NCBI GenBank assembly: GCA_030695205.1
Contig: JAUYTN010000010.1
Span: 62,001 to 126,000 of the forward strand
Direction of reading: 5' to 3'
Length of the DNA stretch: 64,000 bases
Source: Burkholderiaceae bacterium
Lineage (GTDB): Bacteria > Pseudomonadota > Gammaproteobacteria > Burkholderiales > Burkholderiaceae_C
Shown here: positions 34,784 through 43,309 of the stretch, one piece after another
Numbering within the stretch: position 1 is the first letter of the stretch
Layout: each line of letters opens with the position of its first letter
Position numbers and translations under genes: made by a program
The notes under the pieces: generated by a model
Databases searched by the model: none
Seen by the model: only the letters and a program-made list of their open reading frames with translations
Told to the model about the DNA's origin: nothing

Positions 34784-36204
34784 GCGGCCGCACCGCGCGC
34801 GGGCAAGCCCGCGCCACCGGGGTTTTGCAGGGACAGCCACGGCGTGCACCAGAACTCGGAGCCCTCGCCCGGCGTGCTGCGGGCACCCACCTCGCCACCC
34901 ATCAGCTGCACCAGCATTTTGGTGATTTCCAGCCCCAAGCCGGTGCCTCCCGGCACACCGTCTGGGTGGTTGACCTGTGAAAACCGCTTGAACAGCTGCT
35001 CCAATTGCGCAGGGGTCAGCCCAATGCCAGTGTCCAGCACGCTGATTCGCAGCTGAACGCGCTCCGCCGTGTGGTCTGTGGCAGCCACTTGCACCCGTAC
35101 CCGCACCTGGCCCCTGGGCGTGAACTTGATGGCGTTGCTGACCAGGTTCAGCAGCACTTCGGTCAGGCGCAGCGGGTCGCCCACCAGGTGTTCGGGTGTG
35201 CCGGGTTCCAGCTCCAGTGACAGCGGCAGACACTTGGCGCGTGCTTTGGGCTCGGCCATGGCCAGCGCCTGCGCCAGCACGGTGGAGAGTTCAAACGGCG
35301 CGTGGTTCAGGCGCAGCATGTTCGCCTCGATCTTGGAGAAATCCAGCACCTGGTTGACCACCCCGCGCAGGTGGTGGCCGCACTCGTCGATCACACGCAG
35401 GTACTCGCGCTGGCGCGGCGACAGGTCGGACTTCAGGGCCAGGTAGGTCATGTTGAGGATGGCGCTCACCGGTGTTCGCACGCTGTGACTGACGTTGGTC
35501 AGAAGCTGCAGCTTGAGCTGGGTCGCTTCCTCCATGGCCCGCTTTTCGGCCGCGAGTTCGCGCAGCAGTGCCTGGTTGTCAAAGCGGATGCGCACGCTCT
35601 GCGCAAAGGTGTCCGCCACCTGGCGGGCCAGTCGGGTGAGCACCAGCCCGGCCCCAATGACCGACAGATTCACCGCACCGGTCAAGGGGCTGTAAAGGTT
35701 CCAGTACACCAGCGCTGACAGCAGGTTGATCCACGCCCCTGTCACGAACGTGGGTGGGTGGGTGCCCGCATTGGCCAGGGCGGCAAACAGGTACACGGTT
35801 TGCAGTGCGGTGCCGGTGGCGGCCAGGGCGGCGTGGTCTTCCCACCCGAACCACCACACGGTGCTGGCCATCAGGCTCTGGTTGACCAGGGTCATGGCCC
35901 ACAACCGCACCTGGTACGCCCTCAGCTGTGCGGGTGTGGCCGCGTCCAGCGCGGCAGCCACGCGGGTGCAGATTCGCGCATTCACCTCGGCCATGGCCAT
36001 CACCGGCAGGGCCCAGGCCAGCAGCACTGGCAAGTCCAACGCCTCACGCAGTGCCAGAACGGCCGCCGCGCAGGCCACCCAGATGATCCATTTGGATGCC
36101 GCAGATTGCCCCGTGCGCAAGGCCAGCGAAGCCCTGGCCACTTCGATGGTCGCTGGGTCGTCCGCTTGCGGCGACAGCAGCATGGCGGACAACACGCTGG
36201 CCAT
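34732..36204 (-). CDS. Membrane sensor histidine kinase with altered H box
   Basis: 490 residues. The N-terminal half has about six hydrophobic segments (for example IIWVACAAAVLALREAL and ALQTVYLFAALANAG), without a recognisable extracellular domain. The kinase core has DFSKIEANMLRLN, N box NLVSNAIKFTPRG, G1 DTGIGLTPAQ and G2 GGTGLGLEITKML. The H box reads NVSHSVRTPVSAIL: the phospho-His is present but the acidic residue that normally follows (HE or HD) is Ser. The ATG at 36204 was chosen because an upstream extension would overlap the flavin reductase; MLLSPQ at 36183 is an alternative. Confidence 0.85.
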   Translation of the reverse strand: MASVLSAMLLSPQADDPATIEVARASLALRTGQSAASKWIIWVACAAAVLALREALDLPVLLAWALPVMAMAEVNARICTRVAAALDAATPAQLRAYQVRLWAMTLVNQSLMASTVWWFGWEDHAALAATGTALQTVYLFAALANAGTHPPTFVTGAWINLLSALVYWNLYSPLTGAVNLSVIGAGLVLTRLARQVADTFAQSVRIRFDNQALLRELAAEKRAMEEATQLKLQLLTNVSHSVRTPVSAILNMTYLALKSDLSPRQREYLRVIDECGHHLRGVVNQVLDFSKIEANMLRLNHAPFELSTVLAQALAMAEPKARAKCLPLSLELEPGTPEHLVGDPLRLTEVLLNLVSNAIKFTPRGQVRVRVQVAATDHTAERVQLRISVLDTGIGLTPAQLEQLFKRFSQVNHPDGVPGGTGLGLEITKMLVQLMGGEVGARSTPGEGSEFWCTPWLSLQNPGGAGLPARGAAAQSSDTAESTGYSSSTQ

Positions 36205-36215
36205 GCGCGGGTGGG

Positions 36216-36776
36216 TCAGTGCGCTGGCTGGGCGACCGCTGGTTCGGGCAGCGGGGCCAGCTGGCCGGGCAGCAGGTGTCCGCGGTGGTACAGCAGCGGT
36301 GCGGCTGAACGCAGTGGGTGGCAGTGCACCACCTCGCCCACAAAAATCAGGTGGTCGCCTTCGTCGTGCTGGCTGCGGTTGCGGCACTCGAACACCGCCA
36401 GTGCATCGGCGAGCAGGGGCGCGCCGCTGTGGCCTGCGCGGTGCTCCACCCCGGCAAAGCGGTCAATGCCGCGCTGCGCAAACCGGTTGGCCAGTGCCAG
36501 CTGGTCGGCCGCCAGCACGTGGATGGCGTAGTGGCTGCAGGCCCGAAACGCTGCCATGGTGCTGGCCCCGTGCGCCAGGCTCCACAGCACCAGGGGCGGC
36601 GACAGCGAGACCGAGTTGAAGGAGCTGGCCGTCAGGCCCACCGGCTGCCCCGCCGGGTTGAGGGTGGTGACTACCGTGACGCCGGTGGCGAACATGCCCA
36701 GTGCGTCGCGAAACTCGCGCTGGCCAAAGCCCATGGGTGTGGCGACTGGCAATGTGGGTGCAGTGGTGGTGGGCAT
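36216..36776 (-). CDS. Flavin reductase family protein
   Basis: 186 residues. FMN-binding split-barrel of the DIM6/NTAB (HpaC-like) family: FRDALGMFATGVTVVTT, GLTASSFNSVSLSPPLVLW and the closing GDHLIFVGEVVHCH. These enzymes reduce flavin with NAD(P)H, usually for a partner monooxygenase; no such partner is adjacent. The start MPTTTAP at 36776 is placed about 20 residues before the conserved fold. It lies 11 bp upstream of the kinase gene on the same strand. Confidence 0.87.
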   Translation of the reverse strand: MPTTTAPTLPVATPMGFGQREFRDALGMFATGVTVVTTLNPAGQPVGLTASSFNSVSLSPPLVLWSLAHGASTMAAFRACSHYAIHVLAADQLALANRFAQRGIDRFAGVEHRAGHSGAPLLADALAVFECRNRSQHDEGDHLIFVGEVVHCHPLRSAAPLLYHRGHLLPGQLAPLPEPAVAQPAH

Positions 36777-36934
36777 AGGCAAGGGCTGAATGGCCCAACA
36801 CAGACTGGCCAGGCAGGGCGCGATTGTCCCGTATCGCCCCGGCAGCAGGGTGTCAGGGCGGATCAACCCCTGGTGCCACGGGGCAGAGAGCGGCACGCTG
36901 GTGGTGCCTCTCACCCCCAGGCAGATGAAAAAAT

Positions 36935-36985
36935 ATATATAAAAAAGGCTTTTTGCGCTTGCTAAATATGAATTTCTAGCTATGG
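36935..36985 (+). repeat. Dispersed AT-rich element, copy D
   Basis: AAAAAAGGCTTTTTGCGCTT, a variable stretch, then TTCTAGCTATG. On the minus strand its end reads CATAGCTAG and supplies the last two codons and the TAG stop of the DadA-like gene. Confidence 0.85.
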
Positions 36986-38313
36986 TTTTCGCTGGTTTTC
37001 AAGGGTCGGAGCTGTTGGGGTTTGTCCTGACCCAGAAACCGGATGTCCAGCGCTGGCTGGTGGCCACTGATGAGCTCGGCCAGTGCCTTGCCCGAGCCTG
37101 CCCCGTGTGTCCAGCCCAAGGTGCCGTGGCCGGCGTTGACCCACAGCTTGCCCACCCGGGTGCGGCCCATGATGGGGATGTTGGTGGGTGTGGCCGGGCG
37201 CAGGCCGCACCAGAACTGCGGGTTGCCGCCCTCTTCGGGGGTACGGGTGTCGGCCACACCGGGGAACACCTGCTCGATGCGCCGCGACAGCATGCGTGCG
37301 CGGGTGCGGGCGAGGGGGGTGTCCAGACTCAGGTCAAAACCGCCCAGCTCGATGGTGCCCGCCACCCGCAGCTGGTTGCCCAGGCGGGAGATGGCGCACT
37401 TCATCTGGTCGTCCAGCATGCTGACGGTCGGGGCCTGCTCGGGCTTGAGCAGGGGCAGGGTGGCGCTGTAGCCTTTGCCGGGGTAAATCGGCACGTTCAC
37501 CCCCACCTGCCTCAGCAGTGCGGTGGTGTAGGAGCCGCAGGCCACCACGTAGGCATCGGCCACCAGCTGGCGGGTCTGGCCGCTGGTCTGGTCGCGCAGC
37601 TGCACGCCGCTGACCTCGCCTCCCCGGGCGTGGATGCGCTCGATGTCGTGGCGCATCAGCGACTGCATGCCCCTTGCCTCGCAGCGCGCCAGCAGCTCTT
37701 GGGTGAACAGGCAGCAGTCACCGGATTCGTCGCTTTCGGTGTAGGTGCCGCCCACGATCTGGTCGGCAAAGCCGCGCAGCGCAGGCTCGATGCGCAGCAA
37801 CTCGTCCCGGCTGACCACCCGGCGCGCCACGCCGTGACGGCGCATGAGCTCGGCAGCTTGGCCCGCATCGTCAAACGAGCGCGGGTCGGTGTAGTAGTGG
37901 GCAATGCCCCGCGTCAGCCGGTGGTAGCTGATGCCGGTGCTGGCCACCAGGTCTTTCAGGGCTGCGTGGCTGTAGCGGCCCAGGGCCACCAGCTGGGCGA
38001 CGTTGCGCTCAAAGGCGGCGTCGTTGCACTGGGCCAGAAATTGCAGGCCCCATGTCCACTGCGCCACGTCGAGCTGGGGGCGAAATTTGAGCGGACCCTC
38101 GGGGTCAAACAGCCACTTCAGGGCTTTGAACGGGGCTTCGCGGTTGGCCCAGGGCTCGCAGTAGCTGACCGAAATCTGCCCTGCGTTGGCAAAACTGGTC
38201 TCCATGGCGGCATCGGCCTGCCGATCGACCAGAGTGACTTCGTGGCCGCGTTCCAGCAAATGCCACGCGGTACTGACCCCAATGATGCCCGCGCCCAACA
38301 CAGTGACTCGCAT
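36976..38313 (-). CDS. dadA: D-amino acid dehydrogenase, small-subunit type (DadA-like)
   Basis: FAD-dependent membrane-associated enzyme that oxidises D-amino acids (chiefly D-alanine) to keto acids; 445 residues, normal for DadA. The N-terminal FAD fold MRVTVLGAGIIGVSTAWHLL and ETSFANAGQISVSYCEPWA are diagnostic, as are IPIMGRTRVGKLWVNAGHG and LGWTHGAGSGKALAEL at the C terminus. The ATG at 38313 was chosen from the fold start. Its stop codon lies in repeat copy D. A divergent ArgP-like LysR gene starts 121 bp away and probably controls it. Confidence 0.9.
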   Translation of the reverse strand: MRVTVLGAGIIGVSTAWHLLERGHEVTLVDRQADAAMETSFANAGQISVSYCEPWANREAPFKALKWLFDPEGPLKFRPQLDVAQWTWGLQFLAQCNDAAFERNVAQLVALGRYSHAALKDLVASTGISYHRLTRGIAHYYTDPRSFDDAGQAAELMRRHGVARRVVSRDELLRIEPALRGFADQIVGGTYTESDESGDCCLFTQELLARCEARGMQSLMRHDIERIHARGGEVSGVQLRDQTSGQTRQLVADAYVVACGSYTTALLRQVGVNVPIYPGKGYSATLPLLKPEQAPTVSMLDDQMKCAISRLGNQLRVAGTIELGGFDLSLDTPLARTRARMLSRRIEQVFPGVADTRTPEEGGNPQFWCGLRPATPTNIPIMGRTRVGKLWVNAGHGTLGWTHGAGSGKALAELISGHQPALDIRFLGQDKPQQLRPLKTSENHS

Positions 38314-38388
38314 GGAAAATAGCTCCTGATGACCAAGGAATGAAACAAGGGCGCAGTATGGAAAGCCACCGCCTTTTTGTGAAGCATG

Positions 38389-38400
38389 ATTCAATCGAAT
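38389..38400. promoter_or_regulatory. Candidate LysR operator between dadA and argP-like gene
   Basis: ATTCAATCGAAT: ATTC and GAAT half-sites around a 4-bp centre, in the 121-bp divergent intergenic region. This is the kind of dyad LysR regulators bind; not proven. Confidence 0.4.
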
Positions 38401-38434
38401 CGATATCCATCACATTGACTAATACCGAGGTGCC

Positions 38435-39370
38435 ATGAGCAGCTTTGACCCCGATGCCCTCGAATGCCTGGCCGCTATTTGGGAGGAGGGTGGTTTCGAG
38501 CGGGCCGCCCAGCGGCTGAGCATCACCCAGTCGGCGGTGTCTCAGCGCCTGCGGGCGCTGGAGGCGCAGGTGGGCACGGTGCTGATCGTGCGCAGCCGCC
38601 CGCTGCGGGTCACGTCCGCGGGGCAGCTGTTGCTCAAGCACACCAAAATGCTGCGCCTGCTGCGCGCCGACCTGGAAAAAGACCTCAAGGAGCTGGCCCC
38701 CAGCGCCACCGGCGGCGGGCGCGAGGATGAGCGGGTGTCCATCGCGGTCAATGCCGACAGCATCGCCACGTGGGCGCTCCCGGCCCTGACGGCCATGGCC
38801 CGCACGGGCCTGGCCATTGAAATCATCACCGACGACCAGGACTTTACGCACGAGTGGCTGCGCGAGGGTCAGGTGCTGGGCTGTGTCACGTCCATGGACC
38901 AGGCGCTGCGCGGGTGCCGTATGGAGCCCCTGGGGCTGATGGACTATGTGGCTGTGGCCCACAAGGCCTATGCCAGCGAGCACCTGCCCCACGGGCTGGG
39001 TGCGCACCAGTTTGCCCACACGCCGTTTGTGGCGTTCAACCGCAAGGACGACATGCAGCGCGAGTTCGTGGCCCAGGCGTTTGGCCTGCGCCGGGTGGTG
39101 CTCAAGCAGCTGTTTGTGCCGTCTTCCGAAGGGCAGGTGCGGGCGGTGCTGGCCGGTTGGGGGGTGGGCGTGGTGCCGCGCCTGCTGGTGCAGCCCTGGC
39201 TGGACGGGGGCCAGCTGGTCAATGTGCTGCCCGCGTTCCGGTTGCCGGTGTCGCTGTACTGGCACTGCTGGAACCTGCAGTCCGACGTGCTCGACGGTCT
39301 GAGCCAGGCTTTGCGCCAGGCGGCGCAGAACAGCCTGCGTACCCCCGATGGGGTGCTGACGCCTGGCTGA
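38435..39370 (+). CDS. LysR-family regulator, ArgP/IciA type
   Basis: 311 residues. N terminus DALECLAAIWEEGGFERAA, LSITQSAVSQRLRALEAQVG is typical of ArgP (IciA), which senses lysine and arginine and controls exporters such as argO/lysE and other amino-acid genes. The effector domain includes VSIAVNADSIATWALPAL and PSSEGQVRAVLAGWGVGVVP, also close to ArgP. Divergent from the DadA-like gene, suggesting control of D-amino acid oxidation. The LysE-type exporter at 5277 is a second possible target. Confidence 0.88.
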   Translation: MSSFDPDALECLAAIWEEGGFERAAQRLSITQSAVSQRLRALEAQVGTVLIVRSRPLRVTSAGQLLLKHTKMLRLLRADLEKDLKELAPSATGGGREDERVSIAVNADSIATWALPALTAMARTGLAIEIITDDQDFTHEWLREGQVLGCVTSMDQALRGCRMEPLGLMDYVAVAHKAYASEHLPHGLGAHQFAHTPFVAFNRKDDMQREFVAQAFGLRRVVLKQLFVPSSEGQVRAVLAGWGVGVVPRLLVQPWLDGGQLVNVLPAFRLPVSLYWHCWNLQSDVLDGLSQALRQAAQNSLRTPDGVLTPG

Positions 39371-39504
39371 CGTCTGGCCCCCTGGCCCTGCCAGGTGCGT
39401 GTTTGCCCGGGGACGGGCCAGGGCGCTGCGGTTCACACTCGACACCCTTGCAACATGTGCACCTGCCACAGGGGGCGGGTGTGTCGGTCAACAGGAGAGT
39501 TTTC

Positions 39505-40797
39505 ATGGTGGCAACAGCGGTGGTGGTGGCAATGGTGGCGGAGGTACGGCGCGTGGCGAGGCCTCTGGCAAGGCGGGCGGTGCAGGCGGGGCTGCTGCTG
39601 GCCGCACTGGCGGGGGCGCCACTGGTGGCCCTGGCCCAGGGACAAGCCGCACCGGCCACAGGCAAGCCAGGGACAGAGCCCTTGCGCATTGGCCTCATTG
39701 GGCCGTTCACCGGGCCGTCTGCCGACTTCGGCATGCCCATGCACAACGGCGTGCGCATGGCGGTGGACGAAATCAATGCGGTCGGGGGTTACCTGGGCCG
39801 CCAGCTGGAGCTGGTGGTGCGAGACGACACCGCCCGCCCCGACGTGGGCCGCCGCATGTCGGAAGAACTGGCCGCGGCCGGGGTGGTGACCACCATCGGC
39901 TTTTGCAACACCGGCGTGGCGCAACAGTCGCTGGAGGTGTTCCAGACGGCGCGCATTCCGCTCATCATTCCTTGCGCCACGGGCACACCGCTGACCGCCC
40001 GCTACCCCGCGCCCGAGAGCTACATCTTCAGAACCTCGGCACGCGACGCCATCCAGGCCCCGTTCATCGTGCAAGACCTCGCCCAGCGCGGCTGGGAGCG
40101 GGTGGCGGTGTTTGCCGACACCACCGGCTATGGCGAGGCTGGCCTGAAAGACCTGGAGGCCGCGCTGGCCACCATCAGCGTGAAGCCCGTGTACGTGGCC
40201 CGCTTTGCCACCGGCGTGAAAGACCTGTCTGTTGAGCTGAAGGCGGCCCGCGACGCAGGAGCCAACGTCATCGTTGGCTACACCGTGGGCCCGGAGAATG
40301 CGGTCATTGCCAAAGGCCGCAGAGCCCTGAAGTGGGACGTGCCCTTTGTGGGGCCATGGACACTGTCGTTTCCGTTCTTCATCGACGGCGCGCAAGAGGC
40401 CGCCGAGGGTGCGCTCATGGTGCAAACCTTCATTGCCGAGCCCAGCAATGAGCGCCGCGCGTCGTTCCTGGCCAACTACGCCCGCAAGTTCAATGCCCCC
40501 CGCATCACCGTGCCGGTGGCGGCCGCGCAGGGCTATGACTCGGCCTACCTGCTGTTGCACGCGCTCTTTGGCGTGCGCGGCGGTGCGGTGGACGGGCCCG
40601 CCATCAAGCGGGCGCTGGAGAACATTCCCCGCAATTACTACGGCGTGGTGGCTACCTACGAAAAGCCATTCAGCCTGACCGACAAAGACGCGGTCACCGC
40701 CAACATGCTCTACCTCGGACAGGTCAAAAACGGTGTGGTCACCTTTGCCTACCCCAAGGACGCCAAGCGCAACCTGTTTGTGCAGCGCAAGCAGTGA
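39505..40797 (+). CDS. Branched-chain amino acid type ABC transporter substrate-binding protein
   Basis: Periplasmic solute-binding protein of the LivK/type I family, 430 residues. Signal peptide with a hydrophobic core LLLAALAGAPLVALAQ. The mature domain shows LRIGLIGPFTGPSADFG, MHNGVRMAVDEINAVGGYLG and the second-lobe WERVAVFADTTGYGEAG. No permease or ATPase genes are adjacent, so it is an orphan receptor. A ribosome site AGGAGA lies five bases before the ATG at 39505. Ligand unknown. Confidence 0.9.
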   Translation: MVATAVVVAMVAEVRRVARPLARRAVQAGLLLAALAGAPLVALAQGQAAPATGKPGTEPLRIGLIGPFTGPSADFGMPMHNGVRMAVDEINAVGGYLGRQLELVVRDDTARPDVGRRMSEELAAAGVVTTIGFCNTGVAQQSLEVFQTARIPLIIPCATGTPLTARYPAPESYIFRTSARDAIQAPFIVQDLAQRGWERVAVFADTTGYGEAGLKDLEAALATISVKPVYVARFATGVKDLSVELKAARDAGANVIVGYTVGPENAVIAKGRRALKWDVPFVGPWTLSFPFFIDGAQEAAEGALMVQTFIAEPSNERRASFLANYARKFNAPRITVPVAAAQGYDSAYLLLHALFGVRGGAVDGPAIKRALENIPRNYYGVVATYEKPFSLTDKDAVTANMLYLGQVKNGVVTFAYPKDAKRNLFVQRKQ

Positions 40798-40878
40798 CCC
40801 CTGCCATCCCGTCGGGTGGGTGGAGGCACCGGCGGCCCGTCCAGCGCAGCCGCCCAGGGCTGGTGTTCCAATTGGGGC

Positions 40879-42528
40879 ATGCACCGCCGACACGTTCTGA
40901 AGTCCACCGCCGCCTTGGCCGCCATGGCCTGGCTGCAGGCCCAGGCCGCCTGGGCGCAAGCTGCGTCCTCGCTGGGCACGGTGGGGGAGCCGCGCTGGCG
41001 CAGCGACCCGTTTGCGCTGGGGGTGGCCAGCGGCGAGCCCCGCCCGGACTCGGTGCTGCTGTGGACCCGGCTGTACCCAGGCCCAGCGCAGCCCGGCCAG
41101 TCGGCCAGCGACGAGGCACAGCGCACCCATTTTGAAGAAAAATCAGGCATTTACGCAGGCCAGAATTGCATAGTTAGCTATGAAATATTTGCTGACGAAG
41201 CGCTCAGCAAGCGGGTCATGCGCGGCACAGTGGCCACCGATGCCGGGCGAGGTTGGAGCGTACATGTGCGGGTGCGGGGCCTGTTGCCGGGGCGGCACTA
41301 CTGGTACCGCTTTGCCTGCGGGGATGCCCTTAGCCCGGTGGGCCGTACCCGCACCGCGCCCGGTGCACAGGCGCCGGTGGAGCGTCTGCGGCTGGCACTG
41401 GCTTCCTGTCAACACTACGAGCAGGGCCACTACGCCGCCCATGCCGACATGGCCGTGCGCGATCTGGACCTGGTGCTGTTTGTGGGCGACTACATCTACG
41501 AGGGCAGCAACCCCCGCTACCGGGTGCGCGCCCACACCGGCGGCACCGCCCGCACCCTGGCCGAGTACCGAGAGCGCCATGCGCTGTACAAAAGCGACGC
41601 CGACCTGCGGGCCAACCACGCCGCCCACCCCTGGCTGTGCACCTGGGACGACCACGAGGTGGACAACGACTACGCCGCCGACCAGGACCGCCTCTACAGC
41701 GACCCCGCCGTGTTTCTGGCCCGCCGGGCGGCGGCCTACCAGGCCTACTTCGAGCACATGCCGGTCTGGCCCTTTGGGCAGGCACTGGACGCGCTGAACC
41801 CGGCGCACCCGCGCATCCACCGCCACTGGGCCTGGGGCCAGCTGGCCGACCTGTGGACGCTGGACTGCCGCCAGTACCGCAGCCCCCAGCCGTGCCGCGA
41901 CCCTATTCGGGGCGGTGGCCGTGCGGTGTTGCAGTGCCCCGAGGCCCAAGACCCTGCGCGCACCATGCTGGGTGCCGACCAGCAGGCCTGGCTGGCCAGT
42001 GGCCTGGCCGCGTCGCAGCGCCGCTGGCGGCTGCTGGCGCAAAGCACCCAGGTCAGCTCCACCGGCATCGACACGCCCCTGGGACGCACGATTTACACCG
42101 ACGGGTGGGACGGCTACGCCGCCGCCCGGCGTGCCTTGTTGCAGGCGGTGGTCGATGCGGGCGCCGACAACGTGGTGCTGCTCGGTGGCGATGTGCACCA
42201 GCATGTGGCGGCCCAGCTGCGCCTGGTGCCCAACGACCCCACCTCGCCCATCGTGGCCAGCGAGGTGGTGACCACTTCCGTGTCGTCGCGGGGCATGAGC
42301 GAGTGGGCCCTGGCACGCATCCGCGCGAGCAACCCCGACATCCTCCACGCCCGCAGCGACGAACGGGGCTACACCCTGATTGACCTGTCGCCCGAACGCC
42401 TGCTGGCCACCTTCATGGCCACGCCGTTTCCGGCCCAGGCCGGTGCGCAGCTGGGAGTGCAGGGGGTTTTTCAGGTGGTGTCCGGCCAGGCTGGGATTGC
42501 ACCTGTCCGAGCGCTTGGTGGAGAGTGA
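40879..42528 (+). CDS. PhoD-type alkaline phosphatase with repeat-derived segment
   Basis: Secreted metallo-phosphatase/phosphodiesterase of the PhoD family, 549 residues. Tat signal MHRRHVLKSTAALAAMAW ending at AWAQA. Metal- and active-site motifs: LASCQHYEQGHYAAH, FVGDYIYEGS, TWDDHEVDNDYA and VLLGGDVHQHVAAQ. The N-terminal strand domain contains about residues 85-104 (EEKSGIYAGQ to EIFAD) encoded by repeat copy F, at the place where family members have a strand of the type VxWEVAxDxAF. The protein reads through without stop or frameshift. ATG at 40879 was chosen because it starts the Tat signal. Confidence 0.9.
   Translation: MHRRHVLKSTAALAAMAWLQAQAAWAQAASSLGTVGEPRWRSDPFALGVASGEPRPDSVLLWTRLYPGPAQPGQSASDEAQRTHFEEKSGIYAGQNCIVSYEIFADEALSKRVMRGTVATDAGRGWSVHVRVRGLLPGRHYWYRFACGDALSPVGRTRTAPGAQAPVERLRLALASCQHYEQGHYAAHADMAVRDLDLVLFVGDYIYEGSNPRYRVRAHTGGTARTLAEYRERHALYKSDADLRANHAAHPWLCTWDDHEVDNDYAADQDRLYSDPAVFLARRAAAYQAYFEHMPVWPFGQALDALNPAHPRIHRHWAWGQLADLWTLDCRQYRSPQPCRDPIRGGGRAVLQCPEAQDPARTMLGADQQAWLASGLAASQRRWRLLAQSTQVSSTGIDTPLGRTIYTDGWDGYAAARRALLQAVVDAGADNVVLLGGDVHQHVAAQLRLVPNDPTSPIVASEVVTTSVSSRGMSEWALARIRASNPDILHARSDERGYTLIDLSPERLLATFMATPFPAQAGAQLGVQGVFQVVSGQAGIAPVRALGGE
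41132..41190 (+). repeat. Dispersed AT-rich element, copy F, inside the PhoD-type gene
   Basis: AAAAATCAGGCATTTACGC, a variable stretch, then GCATAGTTAGCTATG. It is in frame with the phosphatase gene and coding on its sense strand. It is the only AT-rich island in that gene. Confidence 0.7.
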
Positions 42529-42608
42529 CCACACGCCGCACACGTAGGATGTGTACTTTGAACGCACGGTATTTTTTATGACCCGGGTGTGAGGTTTTTG
42601 TTGCTGTG

Positions 42609-42640
42609 GTCCAATTTAGGACACATACAAGGACATGTCC
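42609..42640. promoter_or_regulatory. Candidate TetR operator pair
   Basis: Two dyads share GTCC/GGAC half-sites: GTCC-6 bp-GGAC at 42609-42622 and the perfect GGACATGTCC at 42631-42640, immediately before the TetR start. This is a likely autoregulatory operator. Confidence 0.45.
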
Positions 42641-43288
42641 ATGGTCACCACCACCGCCAAACGCCCCTCTGCCCTGGCCCACGCCACCAAAAAACCCAGC
42701 TTCAGGGAGCAAATGCACCAGGCCCGGGAAGATGCCATCGTGCTGGCGGTCAACAAGCTGCTGGCCGAAAAGGGCTTTGAGAGCATGACGGTGGACGAGG
42801 TGGCCAACGAGGTGGGCATTGCCAAGGCCAGCCTGTACAAGCACTTCCCCAGCAAAGAGCACCTGGCGGCTGCGGCCATGGTGCGCATCCTGCAGCGCAC
42901 CCAGGCGTTTTTGCGGGCCTTGCCTCAGGCAGATTCCGCCGCCAGCAAGCTCAAGCAAGTGGCCCGTTGGACCATGGGTGTCCACCTCGACGGCGAAATG
43001 CCGTTGCTGCCCAGCGAAAACTCCAGCTTGCGCGCCACCCTCATGGGCCACAGCGCTTACCTCGACTTGCTGACCGAGGTCAGCGACCAGCTGGGTGAAT
43101 GGATTGTGCAGGCCCAGGCCGACGGTGCCATCAGCCGCGACATTCCGGCCATCGTGGTGCTGTACACCCTGTTTTCCAGGGCGTGCGACCCGGTGCTGGG
43201 CTTCATGAAGGCGACGGGGCAGTTCAGCCATGACGACATCGTCGAGCATGTGCTGCGCACCTGCTTTGATGGCCTGAGCGCCCGCTGA
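42641..43288 (+). CDS. TetR/AcrR-family transcriptional regulator
   Basis: 215 residues. The helix-turn-helix is classical: AVNKLLAEKGFESMTVDEVA, NEVGIAKASLYKHFPSKEHL. The C-terminal ligand domain is unassigned. The ATG at 42641 was preferred over the in-frame ATG at 42635 because AAGGA at 42629 is then seven bases upstream; with the earlier ATG the spacing would be only one base. No divergent target gene is obvious; it follows the phosphatase by 112 bp. Confidence 0.88.
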   Translation: MVTTTAKRPSALAHATKKPSFREQMHQAREDAIVLAVNKLLAEKGFESMTVDEVANEVGIAKASLYKHFPSKEHLAAAAMVRILQRTQAFLRALPQADSAASKLKQVARWTMGVHLDGEMPLLPSENSSLRATLMGHSAYLDLLTEVSDQLGEWIVQAQADGAISRDIPAIVVLYTLFSRACDPVLGFMKATGQFSHDDIVEHVLRTCFDGLSAR

Positions 43289-43309
43289 GGCGATACCCCC
43301 GACAGGCTG

